Below are positions 8,022 to 17,335 of a DNA stretch of 64,000 bases, one piece after another. The DNA is from Candidatus Saccharimonadota bacterium (lineage in GTDB: Bacteria; Patescibacteriota; Saccharimonadia; Saccharimonadales; Saccharimonadaceae). Below the pieces are notes generated by a model. The model searched no databases. It saw nothing but the letters and a program-made list of their open reading frames with translations, and had not been told where the DNA came from. The DNA lies in the NCBI GenBank assembly GCA_009783235.1, contig WRHN01000001.1:148046-212045 (forward strand), in the 5' to 3' direction. A program made the position numbers and the translations under genes. Every line of letters starts with the position of its first letter. Positions within the stretch are counted from its first letter, which is position 1.

Positions 8022-8136
8022 CAACATAGCTCCTTAAGTAAGAGTTGTGTCACTATCTAAGTTGCTTAGGTTTCTATAATAATTTAGTTATAAAGACTAA
8101 AGCAAAGCTCTAAACCGCCAATTGGCGGTTTATCTT
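8022..8136 (+). ncRNA. tracrRNA of the type II-C CRISPR system
   Basis: Positions 8044-8080 match the + strand form of the CRISPR repeat (shared core CACTATCTAA, TTAGG and CTATAA) and are therefore complementary to the crRNA repeat read from the minus strand. Several A-to-G changes would still pair as G-U, and GAA/TTT creates an internal bulge, as is usual in type II duplexes. The tail has a TTTAGT/ACTAAA hairpin (8083-8101) and a terminator-like hairpin AAACCGCC-AATT-GGCGGTTT (8112-8131) with a weak T-run. The exact 5' end is inferred from the promoter. It lies directly upstream of cas9. Confidence 0.88.
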
Positions 8137-8151
8137 GTGCCACATTTAGTC

Positions 8152-8180
8152 TTGTAGGCAGGGGCGGACTGTGGTATAAT
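8152..8180 (+). promoter_or_regulatory. cas9 promoter
   Basis: A -35-like TTGTAG (8152-8157) and a consensus -10 TATAAT (8175-8180) are 17 bp apart. The cas9 ATG begins 8 nt after the -10 box, so the transcript should be leaderless or nearly so. Confidence 0.75.
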
Positions 8181-8188
8181 ACACAATC

Positions 8189-11100
8189 ATGAAATATTCA
8201 CTCGGTCTGGATATTGGTACTACGTCTGTCGGTTGGGCAGTAGTTAATTTAGACGAGAACCGCATTGAAGATTTGGGTGTGCGTATTTTTGAAAAACCCG
8301 AAAACCCAAAAGATGGCAAGTCTCTTGCCGAGCCGCGACGTACAGCGAGGAGCACGCGTCGTAGATTGCGCCGCCGCCGTCAGCGTTTGAATTATCTGAA
8401 AGAGTTTTTTATTGATAATAAGTTGTTATCTGCTGAGCAAATTGAGGAAATTTTGACGCCACACAAGGGTGCGAAAAATCCTTATGAACTACGCGAAAAA
8501 GGGCTGAGCAAAAAATTGGATAACGAAGAGTTGTTTATTGCGTTATATCACATCGCCAAACGGCGCGGGTATAAATCTAATCGCAAGTCGGTTGAAGAAA
8601 ACGACAAAGAAACGGGCGAGGTGCTTAAATCCATCTCTGAGAATAAAGTACTTTTAGAAAAATACTCGACGGTTGTCGTAACGCTTAATAAAGATAGCAA
8701 GTTTAAGGCGCACAAGAGAAACAAGGCTGGTGATTACAGCAATTCGTTCATCCGCGAGAATTTTGAGGCGGAAATCAAGGCGATTCTGACCGCACAGCAA
8801 AAATTTTACCCAGAATTAACTGATGAGAAGATTGACGAGTTATTATTTAAAAACTATATTCTGGAATACGACGTTAAGAAGAAAAACGGCAAAGAATTGT
8901 CAGAAGACAAAATAAAGCATCTCAAAGTTAAAATGGCGGTCGGTCTTTTTGCCCAGCGTCCTTTTGTGGACAAAGAGTTGATTGAAAAAATGCGTGGTAA
9001 ATGCCCCTTTGAGCCAAGCGAGCCACGCGCGCAAAAAGCTTCAATTACTTTTGAGATGTTTCGTTTGGCGAGCGATTTAGCGCACTTGACTTATAACGGT
9101 GGTCAAAAATTAACCGAAGAAGAAATTAAGAAATGTATTGAGAAATGTAAAACTACTGGAAAAGTCACATATAAAGCGATTCGTGAAACGCTTGGGTATA
9201 AGGGCGATGACACTTTTGAGTTTGATTACATTCGCGGCAAAGACCCGAGTAAAGAAGACTTAGAAAAAGATAAGTTTGTCAAAGAAAAGAATACTTTTGC
9301 GGAGTTGAAGTTTTATCACGGTGTGAAAAAAGCACTGAAAGACTTGCCAGACGATTGGGCGAAAGTTGAGAGCGGCGCGGATTTGTTTGACGAAATTGGC
9401 TATATTTTGACTGCTAATAAAGACGACGAGGCGATAAAGAACGAGCTAGGAAAATTGGGCAAATTGTCGGACAAAGCCATTACTGAGTTAATGAAACTAT
9501 CGTTTTCTGGGTTCGGGCATTTGTCAATTAAGGCACTACGGAAAATTACGCCGTTTATTTTACAAGGCAAAACATATGATCAAGCAGTCGCTGAGGCGGG
9601 TTATGTCTTCAATGCGAAACTATCGGGTGAGAAGAGCAAGTTGCCACCGCTCAACGAAGACGAGGCGCACCAAATTACCAACCCAGTGGTCAAGCGGGCG
9701 ATTTCGCAAACTATCAAGGTTGTGAACGCCGTGATACGAAAATATGGCGCACCAACACGAATTGGCTTAGAATGTGCGGGCGACTTAGCTAAAAATTTCA
9801 AAGAGCGTGACAAGATTAAAAAGGCGCAGGATGAAAATGCGGCGGAAAATGAGAAAATAGTCGAACGGCTGCAAAATGAGTTCGGCGTTGCGAACCCAAC
9901 GGGTCTACAAATCACTAAATTCAGATTTTATAACGAACAAAATGGTAAATGCCCGTATTGTGTTGAGTCACTGGACATAAACCAACTGTTTTCTGACGAA
10001 CATTACGGTGAAATTGATCACATCATCCCGTTCTCGCGCTGTGGTAATGACGGACGTGGCAATAAAGTTTTGTGCCACAACGAGTGCAACCAAAACAAGC
10101 GCAACCAGACACCATATGAAACTTGGAGTGCGGACACGGAACGTTGGGCTAAGATAGAGAACTTTGCGCGAGCGACTTATTTTGGCAAAACTCATGGTAA
10201 ACAAAAACGACTATTGACTGAGAAGTTGCCGAAAGAAGATTGGAGCCAGCGAGCCATTAACGACACACGCTACATCTCTAAATTTATGTCGAATTTCATC
10301 AAGAAGAATCTCAAATTTATAGACAACGAGAAGCAGCAGAAAGTGATTATGCCCGCTGGCGGTATTACTTCACATATGCGGAGAATGTGGAGAATAGGAG
10401 TTAAGAATCGCGAAGAGAATAATCTCCACCATGCAGTTGATGCTGTAATTGTAGCGTTAGTAGATCAGGGTAAAATTCAAGAGACTTCGACATATAGTAG
10501 ATGGACTGGTCTTGGTGCGGGGAGTTTCAAGTATCAGTCGGCATTAGCAAAAGTTACAGATCCATTAACGGGTGAAATAATCAACAAAACAGCATACGAT
10601 GCTTTACGTGAGAGTATTTTGCCGTGGGAGAATTTTGATAAAGAAGTTCGCCTGCGCACTTCGCAACCAAAAACCGGTGATAAATTAGAGATTTGGCAAG
10701 ACCAATTCCGGGACTTGTACAAAGACCAAGACGATAAATTCCGCGAAAAAGTACACCCAATTTTCGTATCGCGCATGCCAAAACGTAACGGTACGGGTAC
10801 TGCCAACCAAGAAACTATCCGCTCGCCGCGTGGTGTATTAGATAAAGAGAAAATCTCATATATCCGCACGCGGCTAGACAAGGTAACGTTAGAAATATTA
10901 GAAAATTCATCCGTTAAACAAGATGACAAAGTACTTTACGAACAACTAAAAACTTTGTTGGAGCAAAACGGTAATGACCCGAAGAAAGCCTTTGCTGAGC
11001 CTGTCTATAAAGGCGGCAAAACGCACGACAAAAACGGTAAGCCACTCTCACCAGTTAGCACGATTAAGGTTGATGATTCAAAGAACGTGAGGTCTGGTTT

Positions 11101-11485
11101 CCTTATCAATAATGATAAACAATTTGTGAACAACGGAGATATCATACGGGCGGATGTCTATAAGTTTGTTGGAGATTGCAGGCCGAAGAGTAATATAAGA
11201 TATAAGTACATACCAATATATATGAGCCAATTACATAAACCAAAAACGCTTGATGACACTAATTTTGAGTTTGTGTTTTCTTTGTATAAAAATGACTACT
11301 TTGTCGCTGTTTTTGATAATAAAGTAATTGAGGGGTATTTCAACAACTACCCGGGGAAGAGCCGTATTGTTTACACCGACCATACTTCAAGCCAACCGGG
11401 TAATAAGTATATTGATACAGGTAAGGCGCTGGCTATTCGTCGACATGATATAACTGTTCTCGGCGACAATTACAAGTGGAGTTAA
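8189..11485 (+). CDS. cas9: CRISPR-associated endonuclease Cas9 (type II-C)
   Basis: This 1098-aa protein is a compact Cas9, the RNA-guided double-strand nuclease. RuvC-I is LGLDIGTTSVGWAVV with Asp8. The arginine-rich bridge helix (RRTARSTRRRLRRRRQR) is at about 51-67. RuvC-II has Glu528 in GLECAGD. The HNH domain has a zinc-type CPYC (588-591) and EIDHIIPFS with His611. RuvC-III is HHAVDAVIVAL with His747, His748 and Asp751. The C-terminus should hold the PAM-interacting domain. All catalytic residues are present, so it is probably active. cas1 and cas2 follow at once; no csn2 or cas4 is present, hence II-C. No RBS is visible. Confidence 0.98.
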   Translation: MKYSLGLDIGTTSVGWAVVNLDENRIEDLGVRIFEKPENPKDGKSLAEPRRTARSTRRRLRRRRQRLNYLKEFFIDNKLLSAEQIEEILTPHKGAKNPYELREKGLSKKLDNEELFIALYHIAKRRGYKSNRKSVEENDKETGEVLKSISENKVLLEKYSTVVVTLNKDSKFKAHKRNKAGDYSNSFIRENFEAEIKAILTAQQKFYPELTDEKIDELLFKNYILEYDVKKKNGKELSEDKIKHLKVKMAVGLFAQRPFVDKELIEKMRGKCPFEPSEPRAQKASITFEMFRLASDLAHLTYNGGQKLTEEEIKKCIEKCKTTGKVTYKAIRETLGYKGDDTFEFDYIRGKDPSKEDLEKDKFVKEKNTFAELKFYHGVKKALKDLPDDWAKVESGADLFDEIGYILTANKDDEAIKNELGKLGKLSDKAITELMKLSFSGFGHLSIKALRKITPFILQGKTYDQAVAEAGYVFNAKLSGEKSKLPPLNEDEAHQITNPVVKRAISQTIKVVNAVIRKYGAPTRIGLECAGDLAKNFKERDKIKKAQDENAAENEKIVERLQNEFGVANPTGLQITKFRFYNEQNGKCPYCVESLDINQLFSDEHYGEIDHIIPFSRCGNDGRGNKVLCHNECNQNKRNQTPYETWSADTERWAKIENFARATYFGKTHGKQKRLLTEKLPKEDWSQRAINDTRYISKFMSNFIKKNLKFIDNEKQQKVIMPAGGITSHMRRMWRIGVKNREENNLHHAVDAVIVALVDQGKIQETSTYSRWTGLGAGSFKYQSALAKVTDPLTGEIINKTAYDALRESILPWENFDKEVRLRTSQPKTGDKLEIWQDQFRDLYKDQDDKFREKVHPIFVSRMPKRNGTGTANQETIRSPRGVLDKEKISYIRTRLDKVTLEILENSSVKQDDKVLYEQLKTLLEQNGNDPKKAFAEPVYKGGKTHDKNGKPLSPVSTIKVDDSKNVRSGFLINNDKQFVNNGDIIRADVYKFVGDCRPKSNIRYKYIPIYMSQLHKPKTLDDTNFEFVFSLYKNDYFVAVFDNKVIEGYFNNYPGKSRIVYTDHTSSQPGNKYIDTGKALAIRRHDITVLGDNYKWS

Positions 11486-11486
11486 T

Positions 11487-12377
11487 ATGGCTTGGCGAGT
11501 AATCTGCGTTGAAAACCCCGCGACTCTGAGTGTAAAGGACAATAAACTTGTCGTCAAACAAGAGCAAGAGGCGCTAGTGCCGCTTGAAGACATAGACAGT
11601 CTTGTTTTAGATAGTTACGGCATCTCTACCTCTGTGAATTTGCTCGCGGAACTTGCCAATAACGACGTGGCGGTGGTGATTTGTGACCAAAAACACTTGC
11701 CAGCAAGCATGCTATTGCCATATTCGCAACATTCACGTGGTGCTAGAGTTTCGCGTGAACAGTTAGCGATGAACGAGCCGCTTAAAAAGCAGATTTGGCA
11801 AAAGACTATTACGCAGAAGATTATCAACCAAGCGGCCGTTATGAAGAAACTAGGTTTTGATAACAAAGAATTACTGGAACTCGCAAAATCTGTGCGTTCG
11901 GGCGATACCGACAACCGTGAATCTGTGGCGGCTAGACTGTACTTTGACGCGCTGCTAGACGATGCGACGCGACGCAAACCGATGTGGCATAATTCGGCGT
12001 TGAACTATGGTTATGCAATTGTGCGTAGTGTGATAGCGCGCTCGATGGCAGCGCGCGGGCTAATCGCTTCGCAGGGAGTTTTCCATCATAGCGAGCTAAA
12101 CGGTTTCAACTTAGCAGACGATATTATTGAAACTTTTCGTCCAATAGTCGACGACTTTATACTGACCAAGGTTGCGGCTCAACATATTGGGGATAAAGAT
12201 AGCAAACTCACAAAAGAGGACAGGAAGTTAATAGTTGACATAACTAACGAATATGTTATAATGAACAGCAAGAGATTCATGATTAAGCACGCGTGCGATA
12301 TGGTGGTGGAGAGTCTGGTTAGAGTAATAAAATCGGGCGATGCAAGCGACATGAGTCTTCCAAATGTTATTTGTTAA
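11487..12377 (+). CDS. cas1: CRISPR-associated integrase Cas1
   Basis: This 296-aa protein is type II Cas1, the metal-dependent integrase that with Cas2 inserts new spacers. It begins MAWRVICVENPATLSVKDNKLVV and has the central segment SALNYGYAIVRSVIARSMAARGL, which includes the usual alpha-domain tyrosine/arginine pattern, followed by GVFHHSELNGFNLADDIIETFRPIVDDF carrying the His and acidic metal ligands. Length is typical. It begins one base after the cas9 stop, with GGAG just before. Start and reading frame are clear. Confidence 0.97.
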   Translation: MAWRVICVENPATLSVKDNKLVVKQEQEALVPLEDIDSLVLDSYGISTSVNLLAELANNDVAVVICDQKHLPASMLLPYSQHSRGARVSREQLAMNEPLKKQIWQKTITQKIINQAAVMKKLGFDNKELLELAKSVRSGDTDNRESVAARLYFDALLDDATRRKPMWHNSALNYGYAIVRSVIARSMAARGLIASQGVFHHSELNGFNLADDIIETFRPIVDDFILTKVAAQHIGDKDSKLTKEDRKLIVDITNEYVIMNSKRFMIKHACDMVVESLVRVIKSGDASDMSLPNVIC

Positions 12378-12390
12378 GAAAGAGTTTAAG

Positions 12391-12711
12391 TTGTACAAAA
12401 TTATGAGAGCGGTAGTTTTATTTGATTTGCCTACGGGCACCAAGAGTGAACGCAGAGCGGCCACGCAGTTTCGCAAGTTTTTGCTGGACGATGGTTTTGA
12501 CATGTTGCAATATAGTGTTTACGCAAGGATTTGTCCCGACAGGGATAATGCTAACATGCACTTATTGCGCGTCAAGAAAAATGCGCCTGATAGTGGTTCG
12601 GTGCGAATGTTGATGTTGACCGAGAACCAATTTATCAATATGCACATCATAGTTGGTGAGAAAACCACGCAAGAATTGGTGGTTCCTAGTCAGCAACTGT
12701 CATTTTTTTAA
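12391..12711 (+). CDS. cas2: CRISPR-associated protein Cas2
   Basis: This is Cas2, the ferredoxin-fold dimer that bridges two Cas1 dimers during spacer acquisition. The diagnostic start is MRAVVLFDLPTGTKSERR, followed by FRKFLLDDGFDMLQYSVYARI. I prefer TTG 12391 because the resulting MYKIMR prefix matches the short extension common in type II Cas2; ATG 12403 (giving MRAVV) and ATG 12364 (overlapping cas1) are alternatives. It is the last gene of the cas operon and ends 9 nt before a bidirectional terminator. Confidence 0.93.
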   Translation: MYKIMRAVVLFDLPTGTKSERRAATQFRKFLLDDGFDMLQYSVYARICPDRDNANMHLLRVKKNAPDSGSVRMLMLTENQFINMHIIVGEKTTQELVVPSQQLSFF

Positions 12712-12714
12712 ACT

Positions 12715-12743
12715 AAAAACCTCTCTGCAACAGAGAGGTTTTT
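12715..12743. terminator. Bidirectional terminator between cas2 and the CRISPR array
   Basis: CCTCTCTG (12720-12727) and CAGAGAGG (12731-12738) form a perfect 8-bp stem. It is followed by TTTTT on the right and preceded by AAAAA on the left, so it can stop both the cas operon (+) and the array transcript (-). Confidence 0.9.
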
Positions 12744-12751
12744 GAGTAAGT

Positions 12752-13513
12752 ATTATATCACTATCTAAATTGTTAGGGAACTATAACTCAATGACGAATG
12801 TTTTAAACTCAAAACTGATTATATCACTATCTAAATTGTTAGGGAACTATAACTAAAGGGAACTATGACTATTGAGGGGCTGGATTATATCACTATCTAA
12901 ATTGTTAGGGAACTATAACGACACGGTGATCATTTGACCGTTTGCGGTGATTATATCACTATCTAAATTGTTAGGGAACTATAACCGGCTCTCGCCTATT
13001 TAGCGAACAGTTTTGATTATATCACTATCTAAATTGTTAGGGAACTATAACGCGGTGCCTATCGAAGCGTTCGACATATTTATTATATCACTATCTAAAT
13101 TGTTAGGGAACTATAACACATCGTAATAGCAGCAAACGCTGCAGGTTATTATATCACTATCTAAATTGTTAGGGAACTATAACATACTAGACAGCAGCGA
13201 AGATCCAAATACAATTATATCACTATCTAAATTGTTAGGGAACTATAACGAGCTACTGGCGGTAGTGTAAATCCTTTAAATTATATCACTATCTAAATTG
13301 TTAGGGAACTATAACTATCCCAGCGATGGAGTTTATTCACTGTGGATTATATCACTATCTAAATTGTTAGGGAACTATAACAATCGCAAGAGGCGGTTAA
13401 CAATGCCGCGCATTATATCACTATCTAAATTGTTAGGGAACTATAACCGGCTCTCGCCTATTTAGCGAACAGTTTTGATTATATCACTATCTAAATTGTT
13501 AGGGAACTATAAC
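12752..13513 (-). CRISPR. CRISPR array, 12 repeats of 36 bp and 11 spacers of 30 bp
   Basis: Twelve identical 36-bp repeats read ATTATATCAC...GGGAACTATAAC on the + strand and start at 12752, 12818, 12884, 12950, 13016, 13082, 13148, 13214, 13280, 13346, 13412 and 13478. All 11 spacers are exactly 30 bp. Read on the minus strand the repeat starts GTTATAG and ends TGATATAAT, the usual type II-C orientation, which also agrees with the tracrRNA strand. The 3' end is an extended -10 box, so each repeat may promote its own crRNA. Spacer 4 (12986-13015) and spacer 11 (13448-13477) are identical. Neither terminal repeat is degenerate. Confidence 0.99.
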
Positions 13514-13524
13514 TAGGCAAGTTC

Positions 13525-13714
13525 TACCTAACTAATTTTATCGTGAACTGCAATCTGAGGATTTGTATTTGAATTACAATCATCAGACCCCTCTTTCTTT
13601 TGTCGATAAAGTGTGATATAATCACCCTATCGACTAAATTAGTTGATATTATAGAGAGCTAGCTTGCTAGCTCTTTTAGTTCACCGACTTTATAAGTTTC
13701 ATGTGCCTGCCACT
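13525..13714 (+). repeat. 190-bp structured element, copy 1, next to the CRISPR array
   Basis: This segment recurs inverted at 21673-21862 at roughly 85% identity by eye. In order it holds TACCTAACTAATTTTA, GTGAACT, a TTGTA/TACAA dyad, the invariant block CATCAGACCCCTCTTTC, a dyad GTCGATA/TATCGAC enclosing GTGATATAAT, a perfect hairpin AGAGCTAGC/GCTAGCTCT (13655-13674) with TTTT, then AGTTCAC (complementary to GTGAACT) and the end block TTTCATGTGCCTGCCACT. No ORF is present. It could be a small RNA gene, a leader for the array or a mobile palindromic element. Confidence 0.85.
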
Positions 13715-13875
13715 ACAAACTCACTCCTTGCTTTTCCAGAGATAATATGCTAAAATTCAAACAGTTTTAATATTAATTTAATAAGACTATCCGATTTTTG
13801 CTGGGGCGGGGAGAGGATTATATAATTTAAGATAGGTAGATTCGCACTCCAGAAGGCGAATTTACGGAGAGAGCA

Positions 13876-14934
13876 GTGGCTACAAAAGCTATTACTATGG
13901 ACGACCTTTTGAACGGTGCGTCTGATGCGGTCTTAGAGACTGGCGCGACCCTAGAGGGCACAATATTAAATGTAAAAAAGAACGAGATCACCGTTGATTT
14001 AGGTGTTTTTGGCGTTGGCGTGGTGCCGAAGCGCGAGATTGGCTTTGGCAAAAAATACGAAATCGGCGAAGAAGTTACCATCACGGTTATTGAAGCAGAT
14101 TTGGGCGACGAGATTATTTTGAGTTTGCGTAAGGCTGCCAAGGACAAGGGCTGGGACGAAATTCAGGTCGTGTTAGAAAAAGGCGAGACTATTGAGGTGG
14201 TACCTTATGATGCTAACAGAGGCGGATTAATGATTGAATACGAAGGTGTGCGCGGTTTCATGCCGGTGTCGCAACTGTCGGCTGAGCATTATCCACGAGT
14301 AGGTAGCGAGAGTAAAGACGAAATTCTGAACCGCTTAAATCAACTGGTCGGCAAACCTTTGCACGCGCAGATTTTAGACGTTGATAAAAAGCAAAACAAG
14401 CTGATTTTTTCTGAAAAAGAAGCTATCAAAGATGGCATCGAGAAGAAATTTGCCTCAATTAAAGTTGACGATACGGTAAAGGGCAAAATTACTGGCGTGG
14501 TTGATTTTGGCGTTTTTGTGAATGTTGACGGCATAGAAGGTATGGTGCATATTAGTGAAATTTCCTGGGAACGTGTAACTAGCCCTGGCGATTTGCTTAA
14601 GGTTGGCGACGAGATTGAAGCAAAAATTATCGCTATAGACAAAGATCGCTTGAGCCTGTCGATTAAGCAACTAAAAGAAGATCCTTATCTGAAAGAGGTG
14701 CAGAAGTTTAAGGTAGGCGATGTGGTCGAGGGCACCATTACGCGCATCACGCCGTTTGGCGCTTTTGTGCAGATTAGTCCAGCGGTCGAAGCCTTGGTAC
14801 ACGTTTCTGAGCTGTCTGGCGACGGCGACAAAACTAACCCAGAAAAGATTTTCAAATTGAACGAAAAGAAAGAATTTCGCATTATCGAAATCAATCCAGA
14901 AGCTAGAAAAATTTCACTTGGTCTAGTCAAGTAA
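13876..14934 (+). CDS. rpsA: 30S ribosomal protein S1 (four S1 domains)
   Basis: This 352-aa protein carries four S1 RNA-binding domains, the third (GKITGVVDFGVFVNVDGIEGMVHISEISW) and fourth (GTITRITPFGAFVQISPAVEALVHVSEL) being most canonical. bS1 helps the ribosome bind structured mRNAs. E. coli S1 has six domains; four-domain forms occur in Gram-positives and CPR. The start is GTG 13876 with GGAGAG upstream. A TATAAT near 13821-13826 and an ATTCGC/GCGAAT hairpin in the leader precede it. infB follows 25 nt downstream. In a genome with many leaderless mRNAs, S1 may matter mostly for the SD-led operon genes (inference). Confidence 0.94.
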   Translation: MATKAITMDDLLNGASDAVLETGATLEGTILNVKKNEITVDLGVFGVGVVPKREIGFGKKYEIGEEVTITVIEADLGDEIILSLRKAAKDKGWDEIQVVLEKGETIEVVPYDANRGGLMIEYEGVRGFMPVSQLSAEHYPRVGSESKDEILNRLNQLVGKPLHAQILDVDKKQNKLIFSEKEAIKDGIEKKFASIKVDDTVKGKITGVVDFGVFVNVDGIEGMVHISEISWERVTSPGDLLKVGDEIEAKIIAIDKDRLSLSIKQLKEDPYLKEVQKFKVGDVVEGTITRITPFGAFVQISPAVEALVHVSELSGDGDKTNPEKIFKLNEKKEFRIIEINPEARKISLGLVK

Positions 14935-14959
14935 AACAAGTTAAACGAAAGGAGCTCGC

Positions 14960-16735
14960 ATGAACACACAGGAACAAAAAATTTTGATTCTACCAGATAT
15001 GGTGACGGTCAGCGAGCTCGCGGATCAGCTGGACATACCCGTAACGACGCTTATCGGGGAGCTGTTTAAAAACGGCATAGCGGCGACTCTGAATCAGCGT
15101 ATTGATTTTGAAACAGCAGAAATTATTATTGATGAGTTGGGGCTTTCTAATATTAAGCTTGAGAAGAAGGAAATTAGCAGCAATCCGACCAAGAGCGAAC
15201 GTGTGAGCAGCGGTAAAATTGTGCCGCGGCCGCCTATTGTGGCGGTCATGGGCCACGTTGATCACGGTAAAACTACGCTGCTAGATAAGGTTTTGGGCAT
15301 GAGCAAAGCCGATCATGAAGCGGGCGGTATCACCCAGCATATTTCGGCTTATCAAACTGAGCAAAACGGTCAAAAGATCACTTTTTTGGATACGCCTGGG
15401 CACGAAACTTTTGCCGCCATTCGACAGCACGGTGCGATTTTGACTGACGTGGTTGTGGTGGTGGTCGCGGCTGATGACGGTGTTAAGCCTCAGACGATAG
15501 AGTCGATTAAGTTTGCTAAGGACGCTGACGCGAAGATTGTGGTAGCGATTAATAAAATTGACAAAACAGGGGCCAATATCAACATGGTGATGTCGCAATT
15601 GGCGACTGAGCATGACTTGAATCCAGAGGAGTGGGGCGGCGATACCATAATGGTGCCGGTCAGCGCGGTAACTGGCGAAGGCGTGGATAAATTACTTGAT
15701 ACGGTGCTGTTGGTTGCGGACATGGAGGAATTGACTGCGGATTCAGAGGGCGTAGCTGAAGGTTTGATTATCGAGGCGCGACGCGACGCCGGGCACGGTT
15801 CGATGGCGCGCGTGCTGGTACAACACGGCAAATTGAAAATCGGCGACTATTTTGTGGCGGGCAGTGTTTACGGACGCGTGCGTACAATTAGTGATTGGAG
15901 TGGCAACGCGCTAAAATCTGCGGGTCCTTCGACGCCAGTTTCGGTAACTGGTTTTAAAGATGTGCCGCAGTTTGGCGACCAATTGATTCAGACAAAGAAT
16001 GAGCGCGAAGCTAGAGCTCGAGCAGAAAAAAACTATGACGAGCAACAGCAATTTACCGCCAATGCGAATATAACCGGCAACGATATGTTGCGTATGATGA
16101 ACAAGGCTGATAATTTGGAAGAAATCAACGTTTTGGTGAAAGCTGATGTGCAGGGCTCGCTAGCTTCTGTGGTTGATTCGTTGAAATTGCTCAACACCCA
16201 GGAAGTGGCGGTGAAAATTATTGCTTCTGGAGTTGGTAATATTACTGAGGGTGATGTGCGACAGGCAGAAGCATCAGGCGCAATCATTTACGGTTTCAAT
16301 GTGGGTATTGACAATAATATCAAGCAGAACGCTGCAAGGGCACGCGTTGACGTTAGGTCTTACAAGGTGATTTATGAGTTGATTGATGATGTTAAAAATG
16401 AAATGAGCGAGAAGCTGTCGCCAGAAGTGATTGAGACGGAAATGGGAGCGTTGGAGGTCAAAGGCGTTTTTCGCACCACGCGTGATGAGGTAATCTGCGG
16501 TGGTTTAGTAACTCGGGGCAAGATTCTCAAAGACCTACAGGTGCGCATATTGCGTAAAAAAGAGCAAATTGGCAGCGCCCTAGTAATATCGGTGCAAAAA
16601 AATAAAGATGAAGTCAAAGAGCTTATCGAAGGCGATGTTGGCGGGTTGGATTTGAAAACTGAACACAAAACTGTGGTCGAGATTGGCGACAAACTCGAAT
16701 TCTTTAGTCGTGAGACGAAGAAAAGGACGATTTAG
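14960..16735 (+). CDS. infB: Translation initiation factor IF-2 (short form)
   Basis: This 591-aa GTPase delivers fMet-tRNA to the 30S subunit. An IF2_N-like segment ([24 protein letters not shown]) is at about 14-38. The G domain has GHVDHGKTT (near 96-104), DTPGHE and NKID, followed by domains II, III and the C-terminal fMet-tRNA-binding domain. It lacks the long low-complexity N-terminal extension of many bacteria (E. coli IF2 has 890 aa). ATG 14960 follows GAAAGGAG. It lies between rpsA and a deformylase gene, a translation-initiation cluster. Confidence 0.97.
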   Translation: MNTQEQKILILPDMVTVSELADQLDIPVTTLIGELFKNGIAATLNQRIDFETAEIIIDELGLSNIKLEKKEISSNPTKSERVSSGKIVPRPPIVAVMGHVDHGKTTLLDKVLGMSKADHEAGGITQHISAYQTEQNGQKITFLDTPGHETFAAIRQHGAILTDVVVVVVAADDGVKPQTIESIKFAKDADAKIVVAINKIDKTGANINMVMSQLATEHDLNPEEWGGDTIMVPVSAVTGEGVDKLLDTVLLVADMEELTADSEGVAEGLIIEARRDAGHGSMARVLVQHGKLKIGDYFVAGSVYGRVRTISDWSGNALKSAGPSTPVSVTGFKDVPQFGDQLIQTKNEREARARAEKNYDEQQQFTANANITGNDMLRMMNKADNLEEINVLVKADVQGSLASVVDSLKLLNTQEVAVKIIASGVGNITEGDVRQAEASGAIIYGFNVGIDNNIKQNAARARVDVRSYKVIYELIDDVKNEMSEKLSPEVIETEMGALEVKGVFRTTRDEVICGGLVTRGKILKDLQVRILRKKEQIGSALVISVQKNKDEVKELIEGDVGGLDLKTEHKTVVEIGDKLEFFSRETKKRTI

Positions 16736-16756
16736 CAATGAATGCGGAGCGCGTTA

Positions 16757-17323
16757 ATGGCCAAATATGTTCCTAAAATTCGTCAAGTACGTCTAGAAAG
16801 TGACCCGGTTCTTCGCGAAAAGACTCTTAGGCTAACGCGTGAAGAAATTTTGTCGCCAAAAATGCAGCAGCTTGTCAAAGACATAAAATTTACTTGTGAC
16901 AAAAAGAGTTATGGTGTGGGCATGTCTGCTTGTCAGGTTGGCGAGCCAGTAGCTTTGTCGGTTATTGCGATAAAGCCGACTCCGTCTAAACCAAATATCG
17001 TACCGTTTGACGAAGTCTGTTTTAACCTAGAGATTATTGAAACTCTGGGCGATAAAATTCCTCTTTGGGAGGGCTGCTGCAGTATACTTGGTGAGGATAG
17101 ATTACCAGTATATGCACAGGTGCCGAGGCACAAAAGAGTGCGCGTTAAGTTTTTGGACGGCAATGCTCAACCGCAAACAAGAACAGTCAGCGGTTTTGTG
17201 GCACACGTTGTTCAGCATGAAGCCGATCATATCAACGGCATATTGTTTACGGATTATGTCAACAGAGGTGATTTAATATCTACGAAAGAATATTTGAAGC
17301 GAGCCAAAAAGTCCGCCAGCTGA
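16757..17323 (+). CDS. def: Peptide deformylase (copy 1)
   Basis: This 188-aa metalloenzyme removes the formyl group from nascent proteins. The three deformylase motifs are present in slightly divergent form: GVGMSACQVG, EGCCSI and QHEADH (metal-binding Cys and two His, catalytic Glu). ATG 16757 is chosen because GGAG lies 8 nt upstream; an in-frame ATG at 16742 is possible. It follows infB by about 20 nt. A second deformylase lies at 18427-19023, with fmt between them on the opposite strand. Both copies keep all catalytic residues. Confidence 0.92.
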   Translation: MAKYVPKIRQVRLESDPVLREKTLRLTREEILSPKMQQLVKDIKFTCDKKSYGVGMSACQVGEPVALSVIAIKPTPSKPNIVPFDEVCFNLEIIETLGDKIPLWEGCCSILGEDRLPVYAQVPRHKRVRVKFLDGNAQPQTRTVSGFVAHVVQHEADHINGILFTDYVNRGDLISTKEYLKRAKKSAS

Positions 17324-17335
17324 ATTTCGCATGAA

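Noticed and set aside
8189..12711. Type II-A or II-B CRISPR system
   Set aside because: No csn2 or cas4 follows cas2; the compact Cas9 and repeat form fit II-C.
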